The translations under genes were made by a program, and so were the position numbers. The notes under the pieces are model-generated. The model searched no databases and was not told the origin of the DNA. It worked only from the letters and a program-made list of their open reading frames with translations. From Acanthacorydalis orientalis (taxonomy: Eukaryota; Arthropoda; Insecta; Megaloptera; Corydalidae), in assembly GCA_034766995.1 (NCBI GenBank), contig CM068319.1, positions 18,942,422-19,006,421 of the forward strand: DNA of 64,000 nucleotides, read 5' to 3'. Within the stretch, counting starts at the first letter, position 1. Each line of letters opens with the position of its first letter. Below, in pieces: positions 40,626 to 55,629 of the stretch.

Positions 40626-42460
40626 ATGGCAACCACCGACCATTCTATTCATCATTGTAAACATTTTGTAATAAGAAAGAAACGATTCTGTCGTATGACA
40701 GTGAAAACGGGAGAAGAGTTTTGTGGGGAGCATAAACCTTGTGTTAATATTTCAGAGGATTGTTATGAAAAGATTCACTCTGATATTCGAATAACTTGCC
40801 CACTTGATAATAAACAGTTCAGTAATAATTTATTGGTTATAATCTAAACTTCAACAATCGTGCTTATTGAAATATATATATTTTTTAGTACCTGTTTTGC
40901 TAGTAAACTAGAAGCTCATTTAAAAGTATGTAATGCAAAACAAGAGAATCGGCCACATTATATTGTACCCGGAATTAATTTATGTGATAGTTTTGATCCA
41001 CTTTTTGAAAATAATGAAAAATATGCAAAAAAAACATCAGATCGTCAATTATCTTCAGTTTCTGAGTTCAATATCCTTGAAGTTATACAGTTGGTCAATC
41101 AGGTGTATGAATGTAAATTTTAATTGCTATTATTGTTTTTAACAGTTTCAACAGATTGTATTTTCAGGTCATATAAAAGGAATAATTAAGGAAAGGTATT
41201 TAGAACATGAATTGTTAAATGAGGAATTAACACAACCTAATTATGGTCCTAAAACTAGAAAGCATTTAATACAGACATCATCACTGATTTCATATTTAAA
41301 TGATTTCAAACTTCATGACTCTACATGCTATATTGAATTTGGTGCAGGAAAAGGTTTATTTGATATTAATGTAAATAGTTATTTATATAAAAAAAGCGAA
41401 TACAATTATTGTGATTATATTTTATAGGACAAGTTAGTTATTGGTTAGCAAAAACACTTCAGCCATTTTTCGGAAGATCAGTGTTATTAGTAGATCGTGC
41501 AAGTCATCGACACAAGAAAGAAAATAAGCTTAAAATCGATGTAACAAAATGTAAAATAGAGAGAATACGTGCTGATATTGCAGATTTAGACCTTAAAAAG
41601 GTTGACGCTGTACAGTATGCTGTGAATGTTGTTGGTTTATCAAAACATTTATGTGGAGCAGCAACAGGTACCAATATCTTTATTAGAAGTCAGTTGTTTT
41701 ATTTCATAAAAGTAAAATTTTAAAACAATTATTGTTCATTCAAAACTTTATGTAAAAAGTTAAAAGATCCAATCCATTTTATTCATTTTAACAGATATGT
41801 ATTTCAAATATTTTGTGGTGTTAAATTTTTTTTAAGTATTTGGTTTTTAGGAATTAAAAAATAAATTTTACAGTACTCTAAATAACAGTAATATGTATTT
41901 TAGATCTTGCACTACGTTGCTTGAATAATGCTGATGATGATTTCAAACTGCAAGGTTTGATAATTGCTTTTTGTTGTCATCACCGGTGTTTATGGGAAAT
42001 ATATCCAGGAAGAAGCATTTTGGAAGTAAGTAAAATAGATTATCTGTTTATCAAGACTATTTTAATTCTAATTATTTTAGAGTTTTGGTATAACTGGATG
42101 TATATTTGACATCATGTGTGGTTTGGCAAGTTGGGCAACTTGTGGCACAGGAAAGAGTCGAGAAAGACAAAAGGATATGACAGATGTAACAAGTCAAAAA
42201 AATCATTTTATGTAAGTAACATATAAAATTATATTTTGTTTGAAGTGTATAATTAACTCATTTTTAGAGAGTCTTTTATCAAGTTAGATAAAGCAGAGAT
42301 TGGAAAAAGATGCAAGTTGGTTATAGATTATGGTAGGTTGAAATTTATGGAAAATTTAGGGTTTTCTTGTAACTTATTTTATTATGTGGACCAAACAATA
42401 TCTCCAGAAAATGTATGTTTGGTTGCTCATAGAGCAGCAAATATTCCTTTTAAAAAGTAA
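40626..42460 (+). CDS. Trmt13: tRNA 2'-O-methyltransferase TRM13 homolog
   Basis: TRM13 methylates the ribose 2'-O of nucleotide 4 in some tRNAs using S-adenosylmethionine. Seven in-phase exons: 40,626-40,816; 40,889-41,102; 41,146-41,353; 41,428-41,667; 41,904-42,025; 42,081-42,211; 42,268-42,460. They give 432 residues, near the family's usual 450-480. The N-terminal CCCH-type zinc finger has Cys and His in CKHFVIRKKRFC and FCGEH. A second U11-48K-like CHHC finger is rebuilt only when exons 1 and 2 are joined (CPLDNKHTCF ... HLKVC). The methyltransferase domain shows FGAGKG (SAM loop), SKHLCGAATD, IAFCCHHRC and SWATCG. The third-exon acceptor could instead be 9 or 23 bp further on; the 41,146 choice and the 9-bp shift keep frame. 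Identification is secure. Confidence 0.93.
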
Positions 42461-42865
42461 TGCACTACATGTATATATTTAATATAATACAATTGTATAT
42501 TTTATAATTTCACAATATAGAATGTATTTCAGTGTATGTAGTTAAATAATAACAAATATTTTATATGGAAGTTAAATTGTCTTAACATATATCTGTAAAT
42601 TGTTTCAAAAAAATTATCAACCCTACATATCCTTCTTTATCCATAATATAGCTTATTAGAAATTAGGTAATTTTATTAACAATGTTTTTTTATTAATAGT
42701 TTTCAAATTATATTACTTCATATTTTGTCAATTTTACGTTAATTTTATAATCTGTTGTTAAATAGTTTTTATCAAGTATTTTTTTAGCATTTGTGCAAAT
42801 GTATGACATCATATGCAGAATAATATCAAAAATAAAAAAAAGATCATTATATATATATAAATATA

Positions 42866-42910
<45 letters not shown>

Positions 42911-43043
42911 ATATATCTATAATATATATATATATATATATATGAAATTTATAACCGAATATTAAATTTGTAAGAAAAATTTTTTTAATATATGCAACTA
43001 AATTGTGTGTTATGTATACCGATTAGAAATAAAATTTTAATAA

Positions 43044-43108
<65 letters not shown>

Positions 43109-43856
43109 ACATGTATAAAATCAAGTGCAATTGAATACCAGTTAGAAATTTCAAAATTTATTAGATATACAAAAGAATTAGAAAAACAAATATATACAAT
43201 AGATGAAAAATTATAGTATATTCAAAAGAGTAATGCTATTAGGTAAAACACACAGTACAAGTTTAGAAAATATTAATTACATATGAAAGAAATTCAATTC
43301 CATATAAATAAACAATTTTTTTCCAAAAAAAATTATTAATATTTTATTAAGGGAAGTATTAATTTTGTTAATAAACAAATACAAAAATTTTTTTCAGTTT
43401 AATTGTGTTTAACTAATAAATTTATTATAAAGACCTCATCTTGACTTTTGTTAATGATAATGTTAGTTTTAAAAATATTTCTAATAATTTTTATAGATAT
43501 CTTCGAATAATTTAAATACAATGTGTAAACAAAATGTGAAGGTAACAACAAATCTACAATGCATCAACTATTTTACAAAAAAAATAGAATTTTGCTTTTA
43601 TTTAAAAAATAAATTATAAATATAAATAATAAAATGAACTTAATAACTGTTGCGAAAATTAGTTAACTAAAGATTTTTAAATGTTCTTACATATTTAAAA
43701 CATTTGACAATAAGACATACAAACAATATGCTGAGTTAAACTTTTACCTGTTTATTATTAGTTTTACCTGTTTCTGTTAGTAAACCTTCAAATAGTGCTG
43801 ATGAGTAAAAATATGGTGTGGTTCACGAGTAAATATTCAGTCACTGTCATGTCCCG
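42461..43856. other. Intergenic A+T-rich region after TRMT13
   Basis: Contains the TRMT13 3' UTR, interrupted AT arrays at about 42,848-42,943 and a pure array at about 43,047-43,105. I see no gene. The promoter of the next plus-strand gene should lie at its right end. Confidence 0.6.
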
Positions 43857-44487
43857 ATGTTGAAAGGACGTGTGCTAAGCGCAAACATGTTCAACTTGTA
43901 CCATAACAATGATTTGAACCGCGAGTTTAATATGTTTAAAATTAAGCTCAGGGTGATAGGTTATTTGTTAATTATTTTATTAAAGCAAGTAGCGTCTTTG
44001 CCGTCCGATGAAACATTAAATGTTCATTTTGTTGATAACAATGATCCAAATATTAAATTAAAAACGGTTGCTGGTTATTTAACAAGTGATAATTCAGAAG
44101 AAATGACAGTGGCATCGATTTCATTAAATACCGATACAAACAAATCAAAATTAATTGCTGAAAGCATAAACGTCCCGTTAAATTCATCGAACAACATTTA
44201 TTTTCATGATGTAGATGGTGTTGAAGGTATTCATACAAATTCAAATTTAACGTCCAACTTGCCCGATTTCAAATCTTTTGATTCTAATTTGAAAATGCGT
44301 ACAAGTGGATCGGTTAATGCAGGAAATAACAAAAATGAATATATTGTTGATAATAATTGGAATGAATTTAAGTATAGTGATGATAATAAATTGAATTTTA
44401 CAACTGGTTTATCGCAATTAAAGAAAAATGGTACTCTTGGTAGTGTTGTGATGAAAGTGTTGTCTAAAAAGAATAAAAATGGCAAAG
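43857..44487 (+). CDS. First coding exon of a secreted or membrane protein, probably nrf-6-like
   Basis: An open frame of 210 codons ending AAAG|GTGAGA, a good donor. The ATG at 43,932 begins MFKIKLRVIGYLLIILLKQV and then ASLPS, a strong signal peptide with a likely cleavage site after the alanine-serine region; the upstream ATG at 43,857 would mask it. The remaining sequence is polar, Asn/Ser-rich, with several N-glycosylation motifs (NSS, NLT, NFT, NGT), as in an extracellular linker. It leaves with one base of a split codon, and the exon at 55,423 enters with two, restoring GAT. On its own it is not recognisable; the nrf-6-like label rests on that downstream exon. G+C and codon use are well above the flanking desert. 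Confidence 0.6.
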
Positions 44488-44934
44488 GTGAGAATTATAG
44501 TATATATAAAAATTTTCTTTTTGTGTATATGTACTTAATATTATTTTGACTTTTTTTATTTTTTATGTTAACAATTAAAATTATAGAGACTTAATATTTT
44601 TATCTGTGGGAAGGGTAAATATATACCGAGTGTAACTATTAGTGAGTTTTCTATTTTATTAAAGGCATATATTTTTTAAATCCAATATATAAATTTGGCT
44701 TTTAAAGTAGTGAATATCTACTGAATTAATCAGTCAAAAAATATATATACATCAGATGAAGTATTAAATGTATCAAATACTGTAAATCTGGGATTCTTTT
44801 TAAACTTATTCCAACTATTTTAATTAAGAAAGAATATAAAATTTTGCATCATATAGTGTATTAACATCGAAAAATTAACGGATCTTAATATATTGAAATG
44901 TGTTCTATTCATCATACTCAATATTTTTTTTGCT

Positions 44935-45003
<69 letters not shown>

Positions 45004-45674
45004 GTATGAGTGTGTTTTGATAATGTTAATTAAATAAGTAAATTATTGTTTAATTTTGCTATAATTGTATAAAAATGGTAATAAATTTTTGTTCAAAAGT
45101 AGAGTTATCACTTTCGATATATATTCTCATTCAATAGCAGGATTAATATAAGGATTCGTGTTTGTTACTGTTTTTTGTCATCATATATTAGTTTATATTT
45201 AAGATCAATATTTTTCTTATAAAAAACATGGAATAATTTAAATGTTTACGAACTGGTTCAAGGTATTTTTTTTTAAAAAAAGTAGTCAGTCTCTTAAAAA
45301 AGTATTCAAAAATTATACACAACTTGTAATCTTACTTGTAGTCTAAAAATATTTCTAATAATTGCTATTGCTATTGTATATTTTAGAATATTTTTTGAAT
45401 ACGATTTAAGTTTTCTATTCATAATAATTGGATTAGAACATAAATTTGAATTAAAAATGTTATAAAATCAACTTTGTTGTACAATTAGTTTCACTATTTT
45501 TTAAATATATAGAATATTAAACTATTTTTTTATAACAAATGTGAAAACAACGGTGAACATAAACACTGAAGTCAACATTCGGTTTTGGAAACGACTTTTT
45601 TTTTGTAAATATTTATTTGTTTTTTAATATTTTTTGTTTAAACTCATACATACATTATACAAATACACCCACGC

Positions 45675-45736
<62 letters not shown>

Positions 45737-46007
45737 AAATAAATAAATGTATATCATTCAGAAAATGTATGAATGTACTTTTTATATATTAAACGTTCAA
45801 CAGAAATGAACAACAATTTCTTTGCTTGCTTTTTTGTGCGTTTGATTTATTAATGGACCACATTAAATTGTTCTCAAATCGCGAATGTATAAGATAAATG
45901 CCGCCTAAATTATATTCTATTCATATCTCTATTACCTTTGTATGGTATAAGTTATATGGTAATTTAAAGTTTTATTCTTAAATTTTGTTTATAATTTCAA
46001 TAGATCA

Positions 46008-46063
<56 letters not shown>

Positions 46064-47292
46064 GTATTAGATTGATTTATATAACTTGGATCATATTTAT
46101 ACAATGCTTTCTCCAAAAGAATTCATAATTTAGATTTTCTAACAGACGAGAAAATTTATACAAAACATATCATTTTGTAAATGTGTGTCATGTGTGTTGC
46201 AACTATTTCCTTAAAAGTAATCTTATAAGTGTAGTAAATCTATATAGATTCATGGTCGACAGGTTTAAATAGGTGATTATGTTATCTTAATAATGCATTC
46301 GAATATGAAAGATGATTCAAAGATAGTAAGTAAAATTTTTTTCACCTATTATGCTAGAATCATGAATTATTTATAAACTGTACTAGTTTGCGAATAAATA
46401 ATTTTGATTACTACAAATATTTTGAAAAGTAATTAGGTGTATGTCCGTATACGATTAAAGATATTAAATTGAACTGGAATGTATTCACAACATTATATGT
46501 AATACTTTCACGCATTATGAACGACATATGATGCATTATATCATTAACATTTTTTTTTCATTTCATACTCGGATAGGTTTATGATGGAAAAAATAATATA
46601 TGTTAAAAATTTCCGCAATCATTCAAACATTAATTTTTCAATCAGTACTAAATTATATTTTAATAGTGGATTAATTATTAAATTTTCAATTTAAAATTAT
46701 TACAAAGCAAACCATAAAAATTCAAATTGTAGTACCTTTGAATTCTTTAAATTCACATTATATCTCAATGCAAATATAAAAAAAAAATAATTAATTGCAA
46801 AAAAAGTTAATATACTCATAAAATTTACTTATATGTTTAAAATTAATAAGAAACTTCGGTTTTTTTTTCAAATTATATTTCCAAAAAATCGAATACTATC
46901 ATCAAGAAGTACAAATAGTTTGTTTAAATATGTTATTCTGTTTATAAAATATATTTTTTAAGTGTTTTAAATACAAAAATAATCCAAAAGTTAATTTATA
47001 AAATCAATCTTTTAAATACGTTCTTAACGTACCCAAGTAAAACAATTATATATTTACTAAAGGCAATTTTCATTAATAGATTTGGGAACAATAACCTACA
47101 TTTAATTACTTTTCGTAGAAAATTGAAAATTTAATTTCGTTATGTTAATGTCTGTATTGCTGTTATGATGATCGCAAATATTTCTAATAACAAATTATTA
47201 GAAATATGTAATATCAATATACAAAATTATTGTTTCTTTGAGAAATCAGGTATGTGATCTGCATGAAGACTATGGAAATTTTATGCATGAAT

Positions 47293-47361
<69 letters not shown>

Positions 47362-47845
47362 GTATATAGTAAACATTCTTTATTGCTTCGAATAATTTTA
47401 TAATTATATTATCTTTTTTTTACAAACGATTTATTTAAATCAATATGTCGATGTCATGTATTAAAACATATGATATCTATGTAATAAAATTTACGTGTAA
47501 TAAAACAAAAAATCAATATTAGAAATACTGTAGAATATTTTCATACGCGTAGTGATTATTTTCTAAAAGAAGTATATAGAAATATTCAGATCCTTGTAAA
47601 AGGTTCGAAGTTAAAATTTAGAAAACTTGTGTTTATAAAAAAAATCTGAACACCGAACAAGTTCTTTTATGGCTTTATATCATGATTTTTCTAAATAATT
47701 ATTTAAAAATCAAATTATTGGTATTATGTATTGTTAAACGGATTATAGCCTTGTTTGTTGACTCAGTTGGGTATTTTATATCTTCTTGTTAGGTGTACAA
47801 AATGCATATAATTTTAAACGTGTTATACATATACATACACACACA

Positions 47846-47846
47846 C

Positions 47847-47913
<67 letters not shown>

Positions 47914-47917
47914 CATA

Positions 47918-47985
<68 letters not shown>
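47846..47985. repeat. Interrupted (AT)n array, about 140 bp
   Basis: An AT array with a few A or CATGC interruptions, preceded by a short AC block. It creates long spurious frames on both strands. Confidence 0.95.
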
Positions 47986-47988
<3 letters not shown>

Positions 47989-48154
47989 GCAAGTCTCAGA
48001 ACTAAACTTTACCTTTTGTTATTATAACAATAGCAATTAAAAACATTTCATGTCTCCAATTTAAATATGCGTTTAACTCGGATATTCAACTTTTAATGCC
48101 TTGTTTATTACAGGAAATAAATGTGTATTTACTTAAAGGAATTTAAATGTACGC

Positions 48155-48157
<3 letters not shown>

Positions 48158-48203
<46 letters not shown>

Positions 48204-48212
48204 ATGTATATG

Positions 48213-48277
<65 letters not shown>
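48158..48277. repeat. Interrupted (AT)n array, about 120 bp
   Basis: Two AT arrays joined by a CATGTATATGTATATGTATA segment. Confidence 0.95.
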
Positions 48278-48279
<2 letters not shown>

Positions 48280-48695
48280 TCACAATATTTTTAGAAATTC
48301 AAGGATTTTAGCTTTTACTGTTTTGAATATTTGCGTTAATTATTTATGCAATTCAATGTCAGTGATGAGCTAAGTATATATATTATACACATTTATATTT
48401 TGAATGATCACAGTTTTGAGGACATGTTAAATACCCATCAATAAGTAAAGTATTTTTTAAAAAAGGCAACTGAGTAGTTTGATTATTGATAGCTTGAGTA
48501 AGAATTGATAAATATATTTTATCTGCAGTGCATATGGTCTGAAATGATTAAATTTACTTTTTGTAAAATATATTAATCCTCTTGATTCTGAATTTTATGA
48601 AAGTAAATTTGAAAATTTATAATTAAGGCAATAAATTTGTGTTAATACACTCTAACAGACTTGAATAAAATATGTGAATTGTAGGCGTTGGAACT

Positions 48696-49395
48696 GTCCA
48701 TAAGGCATTGTTCGCACGAGCGTTAAAAAACGCATCAACGCGCGTTTTTTTCATCTTTTCAATATAACATATGAAACTCAGTGTTTCTGTTCACGTGTAC
48801 TTAACGCGCGGTAAAAAATATAGAACTTTTTCCATTTCTAACGCCGAGCGTTTTGCGTTGAAGTAAATAGAATGTATGGAAGAGGTCGTTTTCATTCGCA
48901 CAGGCGTTTAAAAAACGCTGAATGAAGTCAGATTACAACAATGAAGTATCACATCACACCGACTACAGTCTCAAAGCACACAACATATGAAATGTTTTCT
49001 CACCAATCGTGATTTAACAATTATACTTTTTAATAAATAAATTGACAAAACTTTTCCTAATTTTTTTTTCAAATTATGCTTTGTAATAAAGAAAGTGCAG
49101 GAATAAATTCAAGTTGTAAACACTAATAAATTGTTGATTGCTACATTTTTATCTCAGTTATTTTATTTTAAATTTACCTTATTGTAACTGCTAATCTTTT
49201 GGCAGATGGTATTGCCAACCTCATATTTGTATCTTGAAATGTTATTTTAGGGCCAACAATTCTTAATAATTCATCAAATGTTTCAATCTTTATTCTGAAA
49301 TAGCTGAAAAACTTATCCGGATACTGCCTTAAATCTTTATAAATAGTCACAAACTGTCCTTTCAAGTATCGTTGATCATTCAGGTGATGCACCCA
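48696..49395 (-). mobile_element. PIF/Harbinger transposon fragment with partial transposase
   Basis: On the minus strand, 49,174-49,392 encodes about 70 residues that match the N-terminal part of a Harbinger (HARBI1/DDE_Tnp_4) transposase: a QYPDKFFSYFRI segment, FDELLRIVGPKIT, then DTNMRLAIPSAKRLAVTIR. The motif order (F-x-Y-F-R, F-D-E-L-L, D-T-x-x-R-x-A-I, R-L-A-V-T) is typical. The DDE catalytic core is absent. From about 48,696 to 48,920 the sequence is unusually CpG-rich, with repeated GCG..CGC palindromes and GTTCGCACGAGCG, like a Harbinger subterminal region. The element is truncated at an AT array near 49,400. Limits are approximate. Confidence 0.65.
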
Positions 49396-49396
49396 G

Positions 49397-49447
<51 letters not shown>

Positions 49448-50217
49448 AGTTTAATTGTATCCTATGATATATAAACGACCTTCTTTAGATTTATTATGTA
49501 TAAATATATAAACGTTTTAAATTGATTACAATACTTTATTAAAGGTCTTTATGGCCTTCAACGAAATTGTTTAATACAGTTATTCTCTATTACTTCTGGG
49601 TATATAGAAAATTGTGTAAATCTCTTTTTTATATTATACTCATTTGTTATATGTGCAGTATGTATTATTGTTGATAATATTATTTAATTTACTGTTGACT
49701 TCTGTTTATTGTCACCAGTGTTAAATACTGTTCTAATTACAAAAAGATCTAATATTATCATAGCTGAAAAAGAAACCGAAAGTATGTACATTATAAAAAA
49801 GAGCAGAAATTTACCGCTGGAATGTATATGTTGTACAGTGTTCAGAGAAAGGTAAACATACTGGTTTTAAACAGAGTTTGTTTATTCTTAGTTCTAGTTA
49901 ATATGGAAATTAAAAAATAGTACTGATAAAGAATCTATATTGAATGGAAAAAAAAAACAAGAAAGAAAGTTCAGATTGAATTTAATAACTTTTTATAATT
50001 ACAAGATTAAACAAAATAAAAGAATGTGTAAGCGATAGTATTAATTATATAAATATACATATGAAATATCATTGAATAGAAAGTCATTTATACATGAAAA
50101 TACCATTAGAATGCATAAAGATTGAGTTTAAAATACTATTATACAATATATTTTGTATTTTTTATAGGGTTTGTGCAAATAACTATTTAAATAATTTCAT
50201 ATAAAGGTATTTTATTC

Positions 50218-50556
50218 AATGTGTACAGGGACAGATCTCTACATCAGGGGGCCCTGAAGCTTTATCATTTTTGGGGCCCCCATTAATATGTATATATATA
50301 TATATATGTATATTTTTTCCTGCACTTGGCAAAAATTATAGAATTAACGAAAGACAGAGGCGATACAATGAACAGCGATGCAAATGATGGTTTATTTTAT
50401 TTTTTAAACATGTATAATATAATATTAACTTACAATATTAGAATAATATTAACTCACATTGTCAAAAGAAGGATTTCATTGTGGAACCCCATAAAAAGTG
50501 GGACCCTGAAGCTTTAGCTTCATTAATTTCCTTAGAGATCCGTCCCTGAATGTGTA
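50218..50556. mobile_element. hAT-type MITE with perfect 8-bp target-site duplication
   Basis: The element spans 50,226-50,548 (323 bp). Its left end begins CAGGGACAGATCTCTA and its right end, reverse-complemented, begins CAGGGACGGATCTCTA, a hAT-like terminal inverted repeat. The flanks are identical 8-mers AATGTGTA (50,218-50,225 and 50,549-50,556), the duplication length made by hAT transposases. Subterminal inverted CCCTGAAGCTTTA words are also present. It has no transposase, so it was mobilised in trans. The intact duplication suggests a fairly recent insertion. It contains a short AT array. Confidence 0.92.
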
Positions 50557-50862
50557 TATTTTAAAGTTAAACCAAATATAAAAACATGTTAACTCGAAAT
50601 TAATTACCATCGCGATACACCTTAAAAGTTTGTAAGTTCATAGATTACACTTGATCGAAGATTAAGAGATATTTATAATAAGGAATTAAAAAGAATAAAT
50701 CTAATAACGTAATAAAATACCAATACATTTTTTTTGGTATATTTTTCTCCTTTTATTATTTCTTATATAATATATTTTTCATTTGTATTTTTACATTTTT
50801 TTTAAGAAAAATGTAAATATTCAGTGACTAAAAAATATATACACATAATAATAATAATAGTA

Positions 50863-50924
<62 letters not shown>

Positions 50925-51014
50925 CTTATGTATTTATGTTACCAGTTTCTGAGATAGTTATTAGCATATCAAATAATCTTAACTAAATTTACACAGAAAA
51001 AATATTAACGTAAG

Positions 51015-51060
<46 letters not shown>

Positions 51061-51419
51061 TTGGTACAGTAAATTAGTGGTTTTTGATATTGATTTTAAT
51101 TTATATCCAATATTATTTTTTCATGCAAGGTAATTATTTATATTTGTTAAATATTTTATAAAATAGAAATATTGATTATAAATTATCATGTTTAATTATT
51201 TGATTACAATATTTTTATATTATTTTTTTTGTGCATTGAAAAGTTTACAAACTCTTAAATAGTAAATTTGTTTATTTTCTTCTAATATTGACAAACATAT
51301 CCACGTAATAATTAAAAAAAGTATAAATTATTGAGAATTAAAAAATATTAATAATAATAATGATGAGTTATAGAAATTATATAATGACATAATGAATATT
51401 TTGCAAATGTAATTAAATG

Positions 51420-51487
<68 letters not shown>

Positions 51488-51852
51488 GGTGTGGGTGTGT
51501 GTGTACATGTATATGCAGGTATGTATTTTTTTAATAAGTATAAAACGATTAACTAATATATTGTAGAAACTAAACATTTAAATGTTAAGGTATTGATAAA
51601 TATCCTGTTTATATTTTTTTGAAAAGAAGCACAGAACAAAAATGTTAAATAACCAACACGGAAACAACAATGAAAGACGATTGTAAAGATGTAACATATT
51701 TTTTTAAGGTCATTCAATATTTTTCTGAATTGACCTTCTGTACTTTTTAAGGTACAAACTCATAGCTATACATTACGAAAAATATAAATGAATATAAAAT
51801 ATATTATATTTGATTTATGTAAAAAATATATTATTGATTTGTGCAGATTGTA

Positions 51853-51917
<65 letters not shown>

Positions 51918-52294
51918 CGTGTGTGTTTTTATCCTAATTATATGTTTGAATTCGGAGTGTATTCACACTGTGCTAATAAATATATTTATAAAATTTGAAT
52001 ATATTAAATAATTAAGTATCAGTTCTAATTATTTTGAGTTTTACGCATGTATTAATTTTTAAAGCTCTTTTTTCACAATTTAGATTTATTTTTATTATAA
52101 CTAGTTTTGAATAGCTAAAGATATCAAGGTCTCTGAAAATAATTCATTTAATTAACATATAAAATAGTTTTTTTGTAGTTATAAATATTTTTTTCCTATA
52201 TTTATTTATTTATTGTTTAAATATGAGTCAGCAATAATTTAGTGGGCTTTTAAAATGTCTTGTGTTTGTTTATCTATGTCTATCTATCTATCTG

Positions 52295-52360
<66 letters not shown>

Positions 52361-52440
52361 TATATATATAAATATATACACACTTATATATATATAGATA
52401 GATAGATAGATAGATACATGTATAAATAGAGAGAGAGAGA
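52295..52440. repeat. (AT)n, (GATA)n and (GA)n cluster
   Basis: An AT array from 52,299 to about 52,351, then AT-rich spacer with a short ACAC, then GATA tetramers (about 52,396-52,417), then a short GA array ending near 52,441. TCTA tetramers precede it. Confidence 0.85.
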
Positions 52441-52800
52441 GTGTTTATAATTGATCCAAATATGTCATGTCTGCAAAAAACTATATTTGATTTGTGAAAT
52501 CTTAGAACTTTATAATGGAAATGTATATTTATTACCATTACGGATTTTTGTTATTTATTTTAATTATCTTATAATTGTTAATTATTTAAAATAATTTTCT
52601 TTCTTTTCCGTGTCGTTTATGAAGGTTAAATATCGTTATTAACCTTTTCAGATGAAGTATTTCTTTTTGTTTATTTTTTAGGCAGGTAATTGGAAATAAA
52701 AAGCATTTCTATGTAATGTCATTATTGTTTGTTCATTAGTAATTGTAAAATAATAAAAATGAGAGTTTTATTTTAAAAGTAGTATGTTTAATATAACAAA

Positions 52801-54170
<1,370 letters not shown>

Positions 54171-54175
54171 TATTG

Positions 54176-54232
<57 letters not shown>

Positions 54233-55152
54233 TACACCAATATGTGATGAATCATTGGTATTGAATGATTTGGTGTACTTTTGATGTGTTCACATCAATA
54301 AAGATTAAATCAAGCAATCAGATTTACAAAGTCTGTTTGAGTAATCATAAATAGTAATTAAATAAATTGATTTTCTATATCACGAATGACGAATCAATGG
54401 AATGAGTATCTAAAGTGGTACTTGTGACAATTTATGATGGTATTAAAATAAATAGTTTTTTGTCACGAATAAAAAGTTTTTTTTATGTAATCTAAACATT
54501 TTTATTAAAGGACTAAATGAACAAATTATTTTAATAATGGTAGATAAATCATTCCTATAAATTGTGTTTAAATTGTGCTTCTGTCCAATTATTTTCATAT
54601 TTTCACGTGACATTAATTTTAGATTGATTTTTTTTTTTAATTTTATGATATGTGAACTTAAAAGGTTTCATCCTTCTATAGATTAACCTTCTTTCTGAAT
54701 AAATCTTATAAGCCACGAACTTTATTATTTTCTAAACTATATTGTTTTAAATTGACTTACTTTAATAAATATCGGTAGAATTAAATATTTTGTGATTAAA
54801 ATCCAATATAAAAGGACTCAATAAGATAGAAATATGCAAAGTTGATTGACTATTTACGTTTTACTGTTATGCTAGTGTTTATTTTAATTACATAGATCCA
54901 TTTAATCCATTTGTTATATAAAGCTTCATAAATTTATTGACATTAGATAAATGTTTCTAAGTCAATAAGATGGAAACCAATTAGTTTTGCCTTTAAAGTA
55001 ATTTTAAGACTAATTAGTGACATATTGTATTTATAAGTCTAAATATTAATTTAAAACGTTTGACCAAGCAAATTTTATATTATTGTAATAAGTATTGCCT
55101 TTATACATAATTTTCTTTAATTGAATTATTATTTTTATTTGATGTTAATATA
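54171..55152. other. A+T-rich stretch between mariner copy 1 and the MITE
   Basis: It begins with an AT array (about 54,179-54,234). The rest is A+T-rich sequence with no feature I can support. Confidence 0.5.
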
Positions 55153-55346
55153 GGGTGATTCAACTTATGCTTCCATACAAAAGTATTAAAAAAGACAAAA
55201 ATTAAAAAAACATGTTATCCTCCATTTAGTACTTTAGTTCAATTGTATTTTTGTTTTACATTGAACTAAAATACTAAATAAAAAATAACAGAACTTTTCT
55301 TAACTCCTTTTAATACTTGTATGTGGAAGCCTAAATTGAATCACCT
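55153..55346. mobile_element. Mariner-type MITE, 194 bp
   Basis: Flanked by TA on both sides. The left end GGGTGATTCAACTTATGCTT and the right end reverse-complemented, AGGTGATTCAATTTAGGCTT, are inverted repeats. The interior is also largely self-complementary (AGTACTTTAGTTCAATTGTA versus ACATTGAACTAAAATACT). There is no ORF. It ends 76 bp before the exon at 55,423. A shorter relative is at 25.2 kb. Confidence 0.75.
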
Positions 55347-55422
55347 TATATATTAACTACCAATCTCTAAATTTTGTTTTTTCAAGAATTTCGCATTTTT
55401 TTAATTATTTTCTTATTTTTAG

Positions 55423-55629
55423 ATCATTTATCGGAAATGAACCAAAATACACAATCGACGTTAATTTCAAGACAATTTTCATTAAATAAAACAGATATAG
55501 ATGTTTTCTTTCCGGTCTATTTGGCTCATTTAGACGATGCTGTTGAAAACATGAGAGACAGTGTTTGCAAAGAACATTGCGGTCGTGTTCTTTACGGAAT
55601 CAGAAATCGAGAACAATGGGCAATGCAAA
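55423..55629 (+). CDS. Exon of a probable NRF-domain (nrf-6-like) acyltransferase
   Basis: After the acceptor TTATTTTTAG, 207 nt stay open in the frame set by the exon at 43,857-44,487 and end CAAA|GTATGT. The end of the exon reads VFFPVYLAHLDDAV, then CKEHCGRVLYGIRNREQWAMQ. Paired cysteines followed by a W-A-(L/M)-Q motif at an exon end match the start of the NRF domain of nose-resistant-to-fluoxetine proteins, multi-pass membrane proteins with a C-terminal acyltransferase_3 domain. Such proteins have an extracellular N-terminus, in keeping with the signal peptide upstream. The expected continuation (Met-x-Asp-Ala-Ser-like) was not found in the remaining 8.4 kb, so the gene runs past the window or over a long intron. 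The exon lies between two inverted mariner copies. Confidence 0.6.

Noticed and set aside
43857..43931. Upstream in-frame ATGs at 43,857 and 43,887 as the start of the secreted-protein exon
   Set aside because: Starting there would bury the signal peptide; the ATG at 43,932 is a better start, though the others cannot be excluded.
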